Part shown: positions 16,576 to 28,079 of the stretch, piece by piece | How the letters are laid out: each line of letters starts with the position of its first letter | Numbering within the stretch: position 1 is the stretch's first letter | From: CAVRCA01 sp965218045 | GTDB lineage: Bacteria > Pseudomonadota > Alphaproteobacteria > Acetobacterales > Acetobacteraceae | DNA length: 64,000 nt | NCBI GenBank assembly: GCA_965218045.1 | Contig: CBDCJX010000007.1 | Span: 132,049-196,048 of the forward strand | Reading direction: 5' to 3' | Notes under the pieces: model-generated | What the model was told of the DNA's origin: nothing | Seen by the model: the letters and a program-made list of their open reading frames with translations, nothing else | Database searches by the model: none | Position numbers and translations under genes: made by a program

Positions 16576-17156
16576 TTCTCCTCAGCCAGCGTCTCGCTCA
16601 CCATCCGCCGCAAAACCGGCAGCAGCTCGGCGCCGAACCACGGATTCCGCATCTCCCATCCGATGGTGCGCCAGGACGGATGCGGCAGCGGCAGATAGCG
16701 CGGCAGGTAGCCGGCGAAATCGCGCACCCGCGTGCTCACCGTTCCCGGCCCGATCACGTAGGCTTGCGCATACCCGCCGATCAGCAGGGTCAGTCGTAGC
16801 CCCGGCATCAGCGGCAGCAGGCGCGGGTGCCAGCGCTCGGCGCAGTGGGCTCGCGGCGGGGCGTCGCCACCCCGTGGCAGGCGGCCGGGGTAGCACAGCC
16901 CCATCGGCAGGATCGCCACGCGCGCGGTGTCATAGAACGTCTCCCGGTTGATGCCGAGCCAGTTGCGCAGGCGGTCGCCGGAGGCGTCGTTGAACGGCAC
17001 GCCGGTCTCGTGTGCTCGGGTCCCCGGCGCTTGGCTGGCGATCAACAGCCGCGCGGTGGATGAAACCCGAAACATCGGGCGAGGGCCGAGCGGCAGGTCG
17101 GCGCAGGCGGTGCAACGCCGTGCCGCCTCGGCGGCCCGCTCGAGCGTTTCAGTCAC
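16521..17156 (-). CDS. Uracil-DNA glycosylase family protein
   Basis: A 211-residue protein of the UDG superfamily. Motif A-like ASQAPGTRAHETGVPFNDAS is near residue 40, and the C-terminal LPLPHPSWRTI resembles the HPS motif. Cysteines in RCTACADLPLG, GLCYPG and HCAERWHP could hold an Fe-S cluster as in families 4 and 5, but the spacing is not enough to be sure. It likely excises uracil or other damaged bases. The start is GTG 17156, whose GTGA overlaps the stop of the hydrolase gene upstream. The C-terminal 18 codons lie antisense to the metallopeptidase gene. Confidence 0.82.
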   Translation of the reverse strand: MTETLERAAEAARRCTACADLPLGPRPMFRVSSTARLLIASQAPGTRAHETGVPFNDASGDRLRNWLGINRETFYDTARVAILPMGLCYPGRLPRGGDAPPRAHCAERWHPRLLPLMPGLRLTLLIGGYAQAYVIGPGTVSTRVRDFAGYLPRYLPLPHPSWRTIGWEMRNPWFGAELLPVLRRMVSETLAEENQSISASIASMSSSLKPK

Positions 17157-18106
17157 GCGCGGGCGAACGCGTCGTGCAGCCAGGAAGCGGCCTCGTCATT
17201 CGCCGCCGTCGCACGATCAACCCGCCCGACCCATTGAAAGAACCCGTGGTTCATGCCGTGCCAGCGCTTGAACGTGACCAGCACTCCGGCGTCGCGCAGC
17301 CGATCGGCGTAGCGCTCGCCCTCATCGCGCAGCACGTCGTATTCGGCGGTGTAGACCAGCGCCGGCGGCAGCTCGCGCAAGCTCTCGGCTCGCAGCGGCG
17401 AGACGTGCGGATTTGTGGCCTGTGCCCGCTCGGCGAGGTAGTGGTCGAAATACCACGCCATCCCCTGTGCCGTGAGGCCGTAGCCCTCGGCGTTCTCGCC
17501 ATACGACGGCGTGCCGGGCTGGTAGTGATCGGTCACCGGATAGATCAGCAGTTGCGCGCACAGATGTGGGCCGCCCTCGTCGCGCACGCGGATCGCGGTA
17601 ACCGCCGCCATGTTGCCGCCGGCGCTGTCGCCGCCGATGGCGATACGGCGCGGGTCGACGTTGAGATCGCGCGCCTGACTCGCGGCCCAGCGCGTGGCGT
17701 GCAGGCAGTCATCGACGCCGGAAGGGAACTTGTGCTCGGGAGCGAGCCGATAGTCGACCGAGACGACCACGCAGCCGGCGCCGGCGCAGAGATTGCGGCA
17801 CATGATGTCGTGCGTGTCGAGACTGCACACCACGAAGCCGCTGCCGTGGAAGAACACGAGCAGCGGGAACGGCCCCACGCCGTTTGCGCCGGGGACACCG
17901 TGCGGCGTGTAGATGCGCAGGCGCAGCGGATCACCGCTGGGGCCGTCGATGGTCCGCTCGGCGACCGAGGCCACTGGCGGCACCCGCAGCCCCTCGCGCG
18001 GGCGCTGCTCCATGCGTAGCCGGGCGTCGGCCACGCTGAGCGTGTGCGCCGGCGGCAGGCCGGCCATGGCGTCCAGCAGCACCTGGATTTGCGGATCGAC
18101 GGGCAT
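17153..18106 (-). CDS. Alpha/beta hydrolase, hormone-sensitive-lipase type
   Basis: A 317-residue carboxylesterase of the HSL family (family IV). The oxyanion motif is LVFFHGSGFVVCSL, a variant of HGGG in which the third position is Ser. The nucleophile elbow is IAIGGDSAGGNMAAV, the Asp lies in YTAEYDVLRDEGERY, and the His in GMNHGFFQW. It probably hydrolyses short-chain esters. It overlaps the glycosylase gene by 4 bp, in an apparent operon with the downstream minus-strand genes. Confidence 0.9.
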   Translation of the reverse strand: MPVDPQIQVLLDAMAGLPPAHTLSVADARLRMEQRPREGLRVPPVASVAERTIDGPSGDPLRLRIYTPHGVPGANGVGPFPLLVFFHGSGFVVCSLDTHDIMCRNLCAGAGCVVVSVDYRLAPEHKFPSGVDDCLHATRWAASQARDLNVDPRRIAIGGDSAGGNMAAVTAIRVRDEGGPHLCAQLLIYPVTDHYQPGTPSYGENAEGYGLTAQGMAWYFDHYLAERAQATNPHVSPLRAESLRELPPALVYTAEYDVLRDEGERYADRLRDAGVLVTFKRWHGMNHGFFQWVGRVDRATAANDEAASWLHDAFARA

Positions 18107-18132
18107 CTGGTTTCCTCTTTCTCGCGGCCTCC

Positions 18133-18666
18133 TCAGGCCAGCTCGTATTCGACTTCCGGCGTGTAGACCGCCTGCTCCTTGCCCAGCCGGGAGCTGAACA
18201 GCGTGAAATGCTCGACCGCGACGGGCTCGGCACGAAACAGGTTATGCGCCTGCACGAAGCCGGCAAGCCTCGCCTCCGCCACCGCGTCGAGCCGGGCGAG
18301 GGTCACGTGCGGCGCGAAGCGGCGTCGCTCCGGCTCCAGCCCGGCCCGCTGCAAGGCGGTCTCGATCTTGTTCTGCAGGTGGTCGAGTTCGGCGGTGCGC
18401 TCCACCCCGGCCCACAGCGAGACCGCGCGGCCACCCTTGGCGAAGGTGCCGATGCCGGCGAGGGTGAGAGGAAAGCCGCGTGCCCGCAGCGCGAACAACG
18501 CGGCGTCGATCTCTTCGGCGCGATACTTCTGGGTCTCGCCGATGAAGCGCAGGGTGAGGTGGTAGTTCTCCGTCGGCACCCAGCGGGCGCCCGGGATGCC
18601 GCCGGCCAGCATCGCCAACCGCTGCTTCAGCGACCAGGGCAGGTCGAGCGCCACGAACAGCCTCAT
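18133..18666 (-). CDS. thpR: RNA 2',3'-cyclic phosphodiesterase
   Basis: A 177-residue 2H phosphoesterase. The two HxTx motifs are HLTLRFIGE (around residue 42) and HVTLARLD (around 126), and the N-terminus MRLFVALDLPWSLK is typical. It hydrolyses 2',3'-cyclic phosphates on RNA ends. The start ATG at 18666 overlaps the tesA-like stop (ATGA), so both are translated together. Confidence 0.92.
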   Translation of the reverse strand: MRLFVALDLPWSLKQRLAMLAGGIPGARWVPTENYHLTLRFIGETQKYRAEEIDAALFALRARGFPLTLAGIGTFAKGGRAVSLWAGVERTAELDHLQNKIETALQRAGLEPERRRFAPHVTLARLDAVAEARLAGFVQAHNLFRAEPVAVEHFTLFSSRLGKEQAVYTPEVEYELA

Positions 18667-19358
18667 GCGCCTTTCGCCTCCGCGAGCAGTTTCTCCACCA
18701 ACGGCAGGAGCCGCGTCACGATCCGCTTTACGCCCTCGGCATTGGGATGGATGCCGTCGGCCTGGTTCAGCGCGCGATCGGCGGCCACGCCCTCGAGGAA
18801 GAACGGGTCGAATAGCACACCCGGTCGCCGGCCAAGCCGCTCGAAGACGACGCGGAACTGCTCGCCGTATTGCGGCCCGAGATTGGGCGGCGCGTACATG
18901 CCCGACAGCAGGACCGGGATGTGGCGCGCGGCGAGCTTGTCCAGAATCGCCGCGAGGTTGGCCTCGGTGCTGGTCGGGTCGATCCCGCGCAGCCCGTCAT
19001 TGCCGCCGAGCTCGACCAGCGCCGCGTCCGCGCCATCGCCGAGCGCCCATTCGAGCCGGGCGCGGCCGCCCGCGGTGGTGTCGCCCGATACCGCGCCGTC
19101 GATGATCCGCACGTCGTGGCCACGCGCCCGCAGCGCTGCCTCGAGCTGCGCCTCGAACCCGTCCTGGTGGGCAAGCCCGTATCCCGCCGCCAGCGAATCG
19201 CCGAGCACCAGAAGCCGCTGGCCGGCGGCGCCGGCCTCGCCCGCCCATGCCCCCGCCCATGCCCCCGTCCATGCCAGCGTCGCGACGGCAAGGAGCAGCA
19301 GCACAGCGGCCTTTCGTAGCGCGCCACGAGGACCATATTTTGCCGCGATGGATGCCAC
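18663..19358 (-). CDS. tesA: SGNH-type arylesterase / thioesterase I (TesA-like)
   Basis: A protein of about 231 residues with an N-terminal hydrophobic signal (AAVLLLLAVATLAWTGAWAG) and SGNH blocks: LLVLGDSLAAGYGL (Ser), AVSGDTTAGG (Gly), ALVELGGNDGLRG (Asn) and DGIHPNAEGV (Asp/His). It is probably a periplasmic lysophospholipase/thioesterase. No ATG is available; GTG 19358 is the best start and would overlap the first codons of the divergent ABC gene by 11 bp. The tesA/ybbA-ybbP neighbourhood is the same as in E. coli, which supports the assignment. Confidence 0.87.
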   Translation of the reverse strand: MASIAAKYGPRGALRKAAVLLLLAVATLAWTGAWAGAWAGEAGAAGQRLLVLGDSLAAGYGLAHQDGFEAQLEAALRARGHDVRIIDGAVSGDTTAGGRARLEWALGDGADAALVELGGNDGLRGIDPTSTEANLAAILDKLAARHIPVLLSGMYAPPNLGPQYGEQFRVVFERLGRRPGVLFDPFFLEGVAADRALNQADGIHPNAEGVKRIVTRLLPLVEKLLAEAKGA

Positions 19359-20070
19359 CCCCACGCCTCCGGTTCCCCTGTCAAACTGCGACGGACCGCT
19401 CATACGGGTAAGGGATTTGCATCTGACCCTGCCCTCGGCCGCCGGGCCGGTCAATATCCTCCGGGGCGTCGATCTTGAGGTGGCGGCGGGCGAGGCGGTG
19501 GGCATCGTCGGCCCGTCGGGATCGGGCAAGACCAGCCTGCTGATGGTGCTGGCCGGGCTGGAGCGGCCGACCACGGGAAGTGTCCGGGTCGCCGGCGAGG
19601 AGCTGGCCGGCATGGGCGAGGACGCGCTCGCCCGCCTGCGCCGCGACGCGATTGGCATCATCTTCCAGGCATTCCATCTCATCCCGACGATGACCGCGCT
19701 GGAGAACGTCGCGGTGCCGCTCGAGCTGGCGGGCCGTCGGGACGCGGCCGAGCGGGCGAGCGCCAGCTTGCGCGCGGTCGGACTGGGCCATCGCCTCACC
19801 CACCTGCCGGGCCAGCTTTCGGGCGGTGAGCAGCAGCGCGTTGCCCTGGCCCGCGCCTTCGCCCCCGAGCCGCGCCTGCTGCTGGCCGACGAGCCCACCG
19901 GCAACCTCGACCATGCGACCGGTGATGCGGTGATGGACCTGCTGTTCGCGCTGCGCGAGCGGATCGGCACCACCCTGCTGCTGATCACTCACGATACTGC
20001 GTTGGCGGCGCGCTGCGGCCGGCGCATCCACCTCGCCGACGGGCGCATCGCCGAGCCGGCGGTCGCATGA
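19348..20070 (+). CDS. ybbA: ABC transporter ATP-binding protein (YbbA/LolD-like)
   Basis: A 240-residue ATPase of the MacB/LolD/YbbA group. Walker A is VGPSGSGKTSLLMVLAG, the signature LSGGEQQRVALARA, Walker B LLLADEPTGNLD, and the H-loop LLITHD. It drives the large permease encoded next (4-bp ATGA overlap). Complexes of this type act on the outer face of the inner membrane by mechanotransmission rather than classical transport. The ATG 19348 lies inside the overlap with the divergent esterase start. Confidence 0.93.
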   Translation: MDATPTPPVPLSNCDGPLIRVRDLHLTLPSAAGPVNILRGVDLEVAAGEAVGIVGPSGSGKTSLLMVLAGLERPTTGSVRVAGEELAGMGEDALARLRRDAIGIIFQAFHLIPTMTALENVAVPLELAGRRDAAERASASLRAVGLGHRLTHLPGQLSGGEQQRVALARAFAPEPRLLLADEPTGNLDHATGDAVMDLLFALRERIGTTLLLITHDTALAARCGRRIHLADGRIAEPAVA

Positions 20071-22580
20071 GGCTGGCGGTCCGGCTGGCGCTGCGCGACC
20101 TGCGCGGCGGGGTGCGCGGCCTGCGTGTCGTGCTGGCCTGTCTGGCGTTGGGGGTGGCGGTGATCGCCGGGGTCGGCAGCCTGCGCGTTGCCATCACGCG
20201 CGGTCTCGACGCCGACGGGCGGCAGATCCTCGGCGGCGACCTCGAGGTGGAGAGTGGCGCGCAACCGCTGCCCGACACGCTGCGCGTCTGGTTTCGCGAC
20301 CGGGGCGCACGGATATCGGACGTGGTCACGATGCGTTCGATGCTGGTCGCCCCGTCCGGCGAGCGTCAGCTCGTCTCGCTCAAGGCGGTGGACCGGGCGT
20401 GGCCGCTGGTCGGCGCCGCGCGACCGGCGCCGTCGGTTCTGGCGGAGCGCGACGGCCGGTTCGGTCTCGTGGCCGAGCCGGTGGTGCTCGACCGGCTCGG
20501 CCTGCATCCGGGTGACGCGGCACGGCTGGGCAATGCGACGTTCTCGTTGCAGGAACCGCTCGCCGCCGAGCCGGATCGCGTCGTTGGGACGGTCATGCTT
20601 GGCCCTCGGGTGCTGATCGCGATGGCGGCGCTGCCGTCCACCGGGCTGATCGCGCCTGGGTCACTGGTGGAATACAAACTGCGCGCCGCGCTGCCGCCGG
20701 GCACCGACCCGATGGCGACGATGGCGGCGCTGCGCCGCGCCTTCCCCGATCAGGGCTGGCGGCTGCGCGACGCGCGCCACGCCGCACCCGGGGTGACGCG
20801 CTTCGTCGAGCGGACCGGGCTGTTCCTCGCCCTGGTTGGGCTGACCTCGCTGCTGGTTGGCGGCATCGGGGTGGCGAACGGGGTGCGGGCGTGGATCGAG
20901 GCGCGGGCCACGAGCATCGCGACCCTGCGCTGCCTCGGCGCGTCCGGCGGGCTGGTGTTCCAGGTCTACCTGCTTCAGGTCATCGTGCTGACCCTGCTCG
21001 GGATCGCCGCCGGGCTGGTCGTTGGCGCCGCGTTGCCCGGCGTGCTGACCTGGCTGTTCGCCGACTCGCTCCCGGTGCCGCCGCGTCTCGGATTGTATCC
21101 GGTGCCGCTGGCCGAGGCGGCGGCGTTTGGTGTGCTCACGTCGCTGTCGTTCTCGCTCTGGCCGCTGGGCCGGGCGCGGCACATCTCCGGCGCCGCCCTG
21201 TTCCGCGACGCCCTGCTCCCCGGGTCCGCCTGGCCGTCCAGGCGGGTGATCCTGGTCAATGCGGCGCTCGGCCTGACGCTGGTTGGGCTCACCGTGGTCG
21301 CGGCACCCGATCGGCGCTTCGCGGTCTGGTTCTGCGTTGCCGCCGCGCTCACCTTGTTGCTGTTCCGCCTGGCGGGAACGGCGCTGATGGCGCTGGCGCG
21401 GCCGGCCTCGCGGCGGCGGTCCGGTCTGCTGGCGCGACCCTGGGCGCGGCTCGGCCTGGCCAATCTGCACCGCCCTGGTGCCGCGACGCCGCTGATGCTG
21501 GTCTCGATCGGGCTCGGCCTGTCCACGCTTGCGACGGTGGCGCTGATCCAGGGCAATGTTCGCCACCAGGTGCTGGAGCAGGTGCCGGCGAACGCGCCGT
21601 CGTTCTTCTTCGTCGACATTCAGAACGACCAGCTTGCCCGCTTCGAGGCGCTGGCGCGGGCGCAGCCGGGCGTGCGCGACATCGAGCAGATGCCCACTCT
21701 GCGCGCTCGGGTGGTGGCGGTGAAGGGTGTGCCGGTCGAGCAGGTCAAGGTGACGCCCGAGACCCGCTGGGCGCTGCGGGGCGACCGTGGCCTGACCTAC
21801 GCCGCGACGCCACCCGAGGGGACGCACGTGGTCGAGGGCAACTGGTGGCCGGCGGACTACCACGGACCGCCGCTGCTCTCGTTCGATGCCAACCTGGCCC
21901 GTGGCTGGGGCCTCTCGATCGGCGACGTGATCCGGGTCAACGTGCTGGGCCGCGACATCGACCTCACGATCGCCAACTTGCGCGACATCGCGTGGCGCAG
22001 CCTGGCGCTCAACTTCACCATGGTGGCGAGCCCTGGCCTGCTGCAGCACGCGCCGCACAGCCATATCGCGACGGTCCGGGTCGATCCGGCGGGGCAGGGT
22101 GCGTTGCTGCGCACGGTGACGGACGCGCTGCCCAACGTCACCGGCATCCGGGTCGAGGACATCCTGCGCGCCGTGGCCGACCTGCTCGACAAGCTCGCCA
22201 CCGTGCTGGCCGCGACCGGCTCGGTAACCCTGCTCGCGGGCGGGTTGGTGCTGGCTGGCGCGGTCGGGGCCGGGCAGCGGCGGCGGATCCGCGAGGCGGT
22301 GGTGCTCAAGACGCTGGGCGCGACCCGGCGCCAGATCCGTGCCGCCTGGCTGGTCGAGTTCGGCGTGCTCGGCTTGGCCGCCGGGCTCATCGCCGTCGCG
22401 GTCGGCACTGCGGCAAGCTACGGCGTGGTGCATTTCCTGATGGACAGCGACTGGGTCTTCCTGCCCGGCCGACTTGCTGCTACAATCGGTTTGTGCGTCG
22501 CTCTGATGCTGATGTTCGGCTACGCCGGAACGGCCAGCGCGTTGCGGGCGAAGGCGGCGCCGCTGCTACGGAATGAATAA
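20067..22580 (+). CDS. ybbP: ABC transporter permease (YbbP-like, FtsX domains)
   Basis: An 837-residue membrane protein with the FtsX/MacB layout. There is an N-terminal membrane helix (VVLACLALGVAVIAGVG), a large periplasmic domain to about residue 240, a cluster of three helices (TGLFLALVGLTSLLVGGIGV onward), two extra helices in the middle, a second periplasmic domain (about 470-700), and a last helix cluster (TVLAATGSVTLLAGGLVLAG to the C-terminus). It is the partner of the preceding ATPase. The function of YbbAP is not settled; links to lipid or thioester chemistry rest on its conserved neighbour tesA. Confidence 0.92.
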   Translation: MRLAVRLALRDLRGGVRGLRVVLACLALGVAVIAGVGSLRVAITRGLDADGRQILGGDLEVESGAQPLPDTLRVWFRDRGARISDVVTMRSMLVAPSGERQLVSLKAVDRAWPLVGAARPAPSVLAERDGRFGLVAEPVVLDRLGLHPGDAARLGNATFSLQEPLAAEPDRVVGTVMLGPRVLIAMAALPSTGLIAPGSLVEYKLRAALPPGTDPMATMAALRRAFPDQGWRLRDARHAAPGVTRFVERTGLFLALVGLTSLLVGGIGVANGVRAWIEARATSIATLRCLGASGGLVFQVYLLQVIVLTLLGIAAGLVVGAALPGVLTWLFADSLPVPPRLGLYPVPLAEAAAFGVLTSLSFSLWPLGRARHISGAALFRDALLPGSAWPSRRVILVNAALGLTLVGLTVVAAPDRRFAVWFCVAAALTLLLFRLAGTALMALARPASRRRSGLLARPWARLGLANLHRPGAATPLMLVSIGLGLSTLATVALIQGNVRHQVLEQVPANAPSFFFVDIQNDQLARFEALARAQPGVRDIEQMPTLRARVVAVKGVPVEQVKVTPETRWALRGDRGLTYAATPPEGTHVVEGNWWPADYHGPPLLSFDANLARGWGLSIGDVIRVNVLGRDIDLTIANLRDIAWRSLALNFTMVASPGLLQHAPHSHIATVRVDPAGQGALLRTVTDALPNVTGIRVEDILRAVADLLDKLATVLAATGSVTLLAGGLVLAGAVGAGQRRRIREAVVLKTLGATRRQIRAAWLVEFGVLGLAAGLIAVAVGTAASYGVVHFLMDSDWVFLPGRLAATIGLCVALMLMFGYAGTASALRAKAAPLLRNE

Positions 22581-22673
22581 CATTCCATCCGCCCTAATCC
22601 CGCTTGAACGGGTTCTGCTTGTTCACAAATGTTGGACGTGGGCACTTTCGCCCATTGAGGGAAAAGCACAACG

Positions 22674-23456
22674 ATGGCTTACAGTCCCGACTACCGGACG
22701 TACCCAAGCGCCCAGCAGCCGGGCGTCTCCGCTTCCGCGGCAGAACTGGACGCAGGTCTGCGGGCCTACATGCTGCGTGTCTACAACTGGATGACGTCTG
22801 GCCTGCTGCTGACCGGTGTCGTCGCCTACGGCATCGCCAACACCAGCCTGCTGTCGCTGTTCTACCAGCCGGTGGAGACCGCGCGCGGCATGGTGATGCA
22901 GCCGACGATCCTGGCGATGGCGTCGATCTTCGCGCCGCTGGTGTTCGTCATGGTGCTGAGCCTGGGCGTGAACCGATTGTCGCGCAGCACGGCGCAGCTC
23001 CTCTACTGGGCGTTCGCCGCGGCGATGGGGGCCAGCCTGGCCAACATCTTCCTGATCTACACGCACGGCTCGATCGCTCGGGTGTTCTTCATCTCGGCGG
23101 GCACCTTCGCGGCGATGAGCATCTATGGCTACACGACGCGCAGGAATCTCAGCGGCATGGGCAGCTTCCTGATGATGGGCCTGATCGGCGTCATCATAGC
23201 GAGCGTGGTGAACATGTTCGTCGGCAGTTCCGGCCTGCAATTCCTGATCAGCATCGTCGGCGTGCTCGTGTTCGTCGGTCTGACCGCCTACGACACGCAG
23301 AGGATCAAGGCGGACTACGTGCAGTTTGCCCATGCGGCGGGCACTGATGTCGCGGCGAAGCGCAGCGTGTATGACGCGCTGAGCCTCTACCTGAACTTCA
23401 TCAACCTGTTCATGCTGATGCTGCAACTCTTCGGCAATCGCAGCAGCAGCAATTAA
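22674..23456 (+). CDS. Bax inhibitor-1/YccA family membrane protein
   Basis: A 260-residue protein with about seven membrane helices. The hallmark sequence RVYNWMTSGLLLTGVVAYG and the C-terminal GLTAYDTQRIKADY (the acidic pore residue of the family) are present. Homologues are pH-sensitive calcium leak channels; YccA additionally modulates FtsH. AGGGAAA precedes ATG 22674. A strong hairpin terminator follows. It lies 93 bp after ybbP and may be separately transcribed. Confidence 0.93.
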   Translation: MAYSPDYRTYPSAQQPGVSASAAELDAGLRAYMLRVYNWMTSGLLLTGVVAYGIANTSLLSLFYQPVETARGMVMQPTILAMASIFAPLVFVMVLSLGVNRLSRSTAQLLYWAFAAAMGASLANIFLIYTHGSIARVFFISAGTFAAMSIYGYTTRRNLSGMGSFLMMGLIGVIIASVVNMFVGSSGLQFLISIVGVLVFVGLTAYDTQRIKADYVQFAHAAGTDVAAKRSVYDALSLYLNFINLFMLMLQLFGNRSSSN

Positions 23457-23482
23457 GCAGAGACCACCCGGCCAACTGCTGA

Positions 23483-23510
23483 AAGGGCTCCGGCGACAGC
23501 CGGAGCCCTT
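23483..23510 (+). terminator. Strong stem-loop terminator after the BI-1 gene
   Basis: AAGGGCTCCGGC (23483-23494) and GCCGGAGCCCTT (23499-23510) form a perfect 12-bp stem with a 4-nt loop, followed by GTCTTGT. It sits between the convergent BI-1 and carD genes and, being symmetric, may serve both. Confidence 0.8.
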
Positions 23511-23557
23511 GTCTTGTGGGTCGATGGGCCGAGTCGTCGCGCTAGCGGCGGCAGGAA

Positions 23558-24418
23558 TCAGACCGTCTTGAGGAACTCCGCCAGCTTAACGGCGGCGGTC
23601 GGTTTGTCGGTCTTGTCGAGCGCGCCCAGTTCGGCGGCCAGACGGTCCATCGCCGCCTCATAGATCTGCCGCTCGGAAAAGCTCTGGTCGGGCTGACCGG
23701 CGTTGCGGTGCAGGTCGCGCACCACCTCGGCGATCGCCAGCGGATCTCCGGAATTTATCTTCGCCTCATATTCCTGGGCCCGACGCGACCACATGGTTCG
23801 CTTGATCCGCGCCTTGCCCCGCAGCACGTTGAGGGCATCATCGAACAACTTGCGGGTGGCGAGCTTGCGCAGCCCGGCGGTGCGTGCCTTCGCGACCGGG
23901 ACACGCAAGGTCATCCGGTTTTCCTCGAAGGTAATGTGGATCAACTCCAGCCGATGGCCGGCGATGTCCTCGGTGGCGATCCGCTCGACCTTGCCAACCC
24001 CATGCGTCGGGTAAACGACATGGTCACCCTCGACGAAGGTCTCGTTCTTGATCGCGATCCGCGCCGGCGCCACGGGCGGTGCTTGCGGATCCGTCGATGG
24101 GGCGGGCGGCTTCTGCGCCGGCGGTGCTGGCTCCCGCGGAGCCGCGGGGGAGGTCACGCGCAGCGGTGTCGCCGTCGTAGTATCGGAAGCAGGCACCGCC
24201 GCCGTCTTCGGCTCAGGGCTGGTGGTCTCCAGCCGGGAGGTCTCGGCGTCGCTTTCGGAGTGGTCCGTTGTATTGCTCGCTTGCTTGAGTTTAGGGGGGT
24301 GGGCGAGGTCGGGAGCCGCCTTGGCGCGGGGCTTGGCGGCGCTCGCCGCCTTCTTGCTCGACGCTGCGACTGTCTGGTCCCCTCGGTCTGCAACTGCGGT
24401 TGCTGGGGATGCCTTCAT
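23558..24418 (-). CDS. carD: CarD-family transcriptional regulator with long N-terminal extension
   Basis: A protein of 286 residues. The CarD/TRCF RNA-polymerase-interacting module starts near residue 128 (FVEGDHVVYPTHGVGKVERI) and continues through RVPVAKARTAGLRKLA, followed by the helical DNA-contacting part MWSRRAQEYEAKINSGDPLA. The first roughly 125 residues are a disordered Ala/Pro/Lys/Thr-rich stretch (for example SSKKAASAAKPRAKA), which is unusual: alphaproteobacterial CarD proteins are mostly about 165-185 residues. It controls promoter opening, notably at rRNA promoters. The start is at MKASPATAV (24418); a further 18-codon extension is open. Confidence 0.9.
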   Translation of the reverse strand: MKASPATAVADRGDQTVAASSKKAASAAKPRAKAAPDLAHPPKLKQASNTTDHSESDAETSRLETTSPEPKTAAVPASDTTTATPLRVTSPAAPREPAPPAQKPPAPSTDPQAPPVAPARIAIKNETFVEGDHVVYPTHGVGKVERIATEDIAGHRLELIHITFEENRMTLRVPVAKARTAGLRKLATRKLFDDALNVLRGKARIKRTMWSRRAQEYEAKINSGDPLAIAEVVRDLHRNAGQPDQSFSERQIYEAAMDRLAAELGALDKTDKPTAAVKLAEFLKTV

Positions 24419-24634
24419 GTTCGTCTCGTGCCTTTCGTCATGATCCCGACACGCAGGCCGATCCGGGTACAATCGGCTGCACCCGGTGCGTCCTCGGCTC
24501 GCAGGATCTGCTCCTGAGATTGGAAAAAGCGGCCGCTATTCGGCCAGCTATTTCCCTTCAGGATATATAGCACGAAATAGGTGCCCCGTCATGGCCTGCA
24601 AGCAGGGACGGAAATCAGCCGACCTGCTCGTGGC

Positions 24635-24967
24635 TCAGGGCTGCCCGGGTTCCGGGGAGAACAGGTCGGCCTTGTCGGGCTTGTCCTTCCACTCGTCGGC
24701 ATCCGCCGGCGGCTCGCCCTTGCGCGTGATGTTCGGCCAGACACCGGAAAAGGTCCGGTTCTGCTCGGCCCACGCCGCCGCCCGGTCGTCGCTGTCCGGA
24801 ACGATCGCCTCCACCGGGCACTCGGGTTCGCAGACGCCGCAATCGATGCACTCGTCCGGATGGATCACCAGCATGTTCTCGCCGACATAGAAGCAGTCGA
24901 CGGGGCAAACCTCGATGCAGTCCATGTATTTGCAGCGGATGCAGGTTTCGGTGACCACATAGGTCAT
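24635..24967 (-). CDS. fdxA: FdxA-type 7Fe ferredoxin
   Basis: A 110-residue ferredoxin with the [3Fe-4S]/[4Fe-4S] cysteine pattern: MTYVVTETCIRCKYMDCIEV, then CPVDCFY and ECIDCGVCEPECPVEAI. The C-terminal 45 residues form the extended tail found in alphaproteobacterial FdxA. It is a low-potential cytoplasmic electron carrier. A good AGGAGC ribosome site precedes ATG 24967. It lies between the S4-protein gene and carD, a neighbourhood conserved in alphaproteobacteria. The 216 bp to the carD start contain an AT-rich patch (24556-24575) that may be the carD promoter. Confidence 0.95.
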   Translation of the reverse strand: MTYVVTETCIRCKYMDCIEVCPVDCFYVGENMLVIHPDECIDCGVCEPECPVEAIVPDSDDRAAAWAEQNRTFSGVWPNITRKGEPPADADEWKDKPDKADLFSPEPGQP

Positions 24968-25020
24968 CGGCAGCTCCTAGGGGTCGCGGCGGGCTGGCGG
25001 CACGCGGCCGGCAACCCGAC

Positions 25021-25356
25021 TCAGGGTCGGCGGTATGCCGATGATTCTTGTGCGGCGCAAGAGAGCGAGGACACGTCCTCGACCTCGTCGTAGAGCAGGC
25101 GCGCCTCGGGTGCCGGGCCCCGTCGAGCCGCCAGCGCTCGCACCCGGAGCACCCGGACGCTGCCACGCAGAGGCAGGGTCAGCACGTCGCTTATTCGTAC
25201 CCGCGCGTGCGGCTTGTCGGTCGGTTGGCGATTGATCCGAACCAGCCCCCCGGCCACCAGCTTGGCGCAGTCGCTTCGCGCCTTCATGAAGCGAGCGCAC
25301 CAGAGCCACTTGTCGAGCCGCTGCCAGTCACGGTCCTCCTGCTCTGGCGGTGGCAT
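25021..25356 (-). CDS. S4-domain RNA-binding protein (Hsp15/HslR-like)
   Basis: A 111-residue protein whose N-terminal half is an S4 domain: QRLDKWLWCARFMKARSDCA, then LVAGGLVRINRQPTDKPHAR and VRISDVLTLPL. Hsp15 binds stalled 50S subunits carrying peptidyl-tRNA. It starts four bases after the helicase stop, in the same operon. The C-terminus is short and rich in Ser/Arg. Confidence 0.88.
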   Translation of the reverse strand: MPPPEQEDRDWQRLDKWLWCARFMKARSDCAKLVAGGLVRINRQPTDKPHARVRISDVLTLPLRGSVRVLRVRALAARRGPAPEARLLYDEVEDVSSLSCAAQESSAYRRP

Positions 25357-25359
25357 GGC

Positions 25360-27858
<2,499 letters not shown>

Positions 27859-28079
27859 GGGAGGATGTTTGGTCCTCGGTCCGGGGAATGCAAGCACTGG
27901 CTGCCGTCGCGGACGCCCGGCGCCGCGATCCCAATCACATAGGGCCCTCTGCTTGGGCGTGGAAAGTCCGCCGAACCGGCCGACTCGGGCCCGAAAAGCC
28001 GTTGGCCTCCGGGCGCGAACCCCGCCACACTCCGCTGCGATGCCGACTACAGAGCGGCGCGGGGAGGGAGAACGGACCG

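Noticed and set aside
20661..22433. 590-residue minus-strand frame antisense to the YbbP-like permease
   Set aside because: Composition is an Arg/Gln/His-rich mirror of the permease gene with no domain.
27888..28079. Upstream extension of the branched-chain binding protein to 27888
   Set aside because: It lacks the Tat signal and overlaps the divergent helicase promoter; ATG 28080 has a strong ribosome site and signal peptide.
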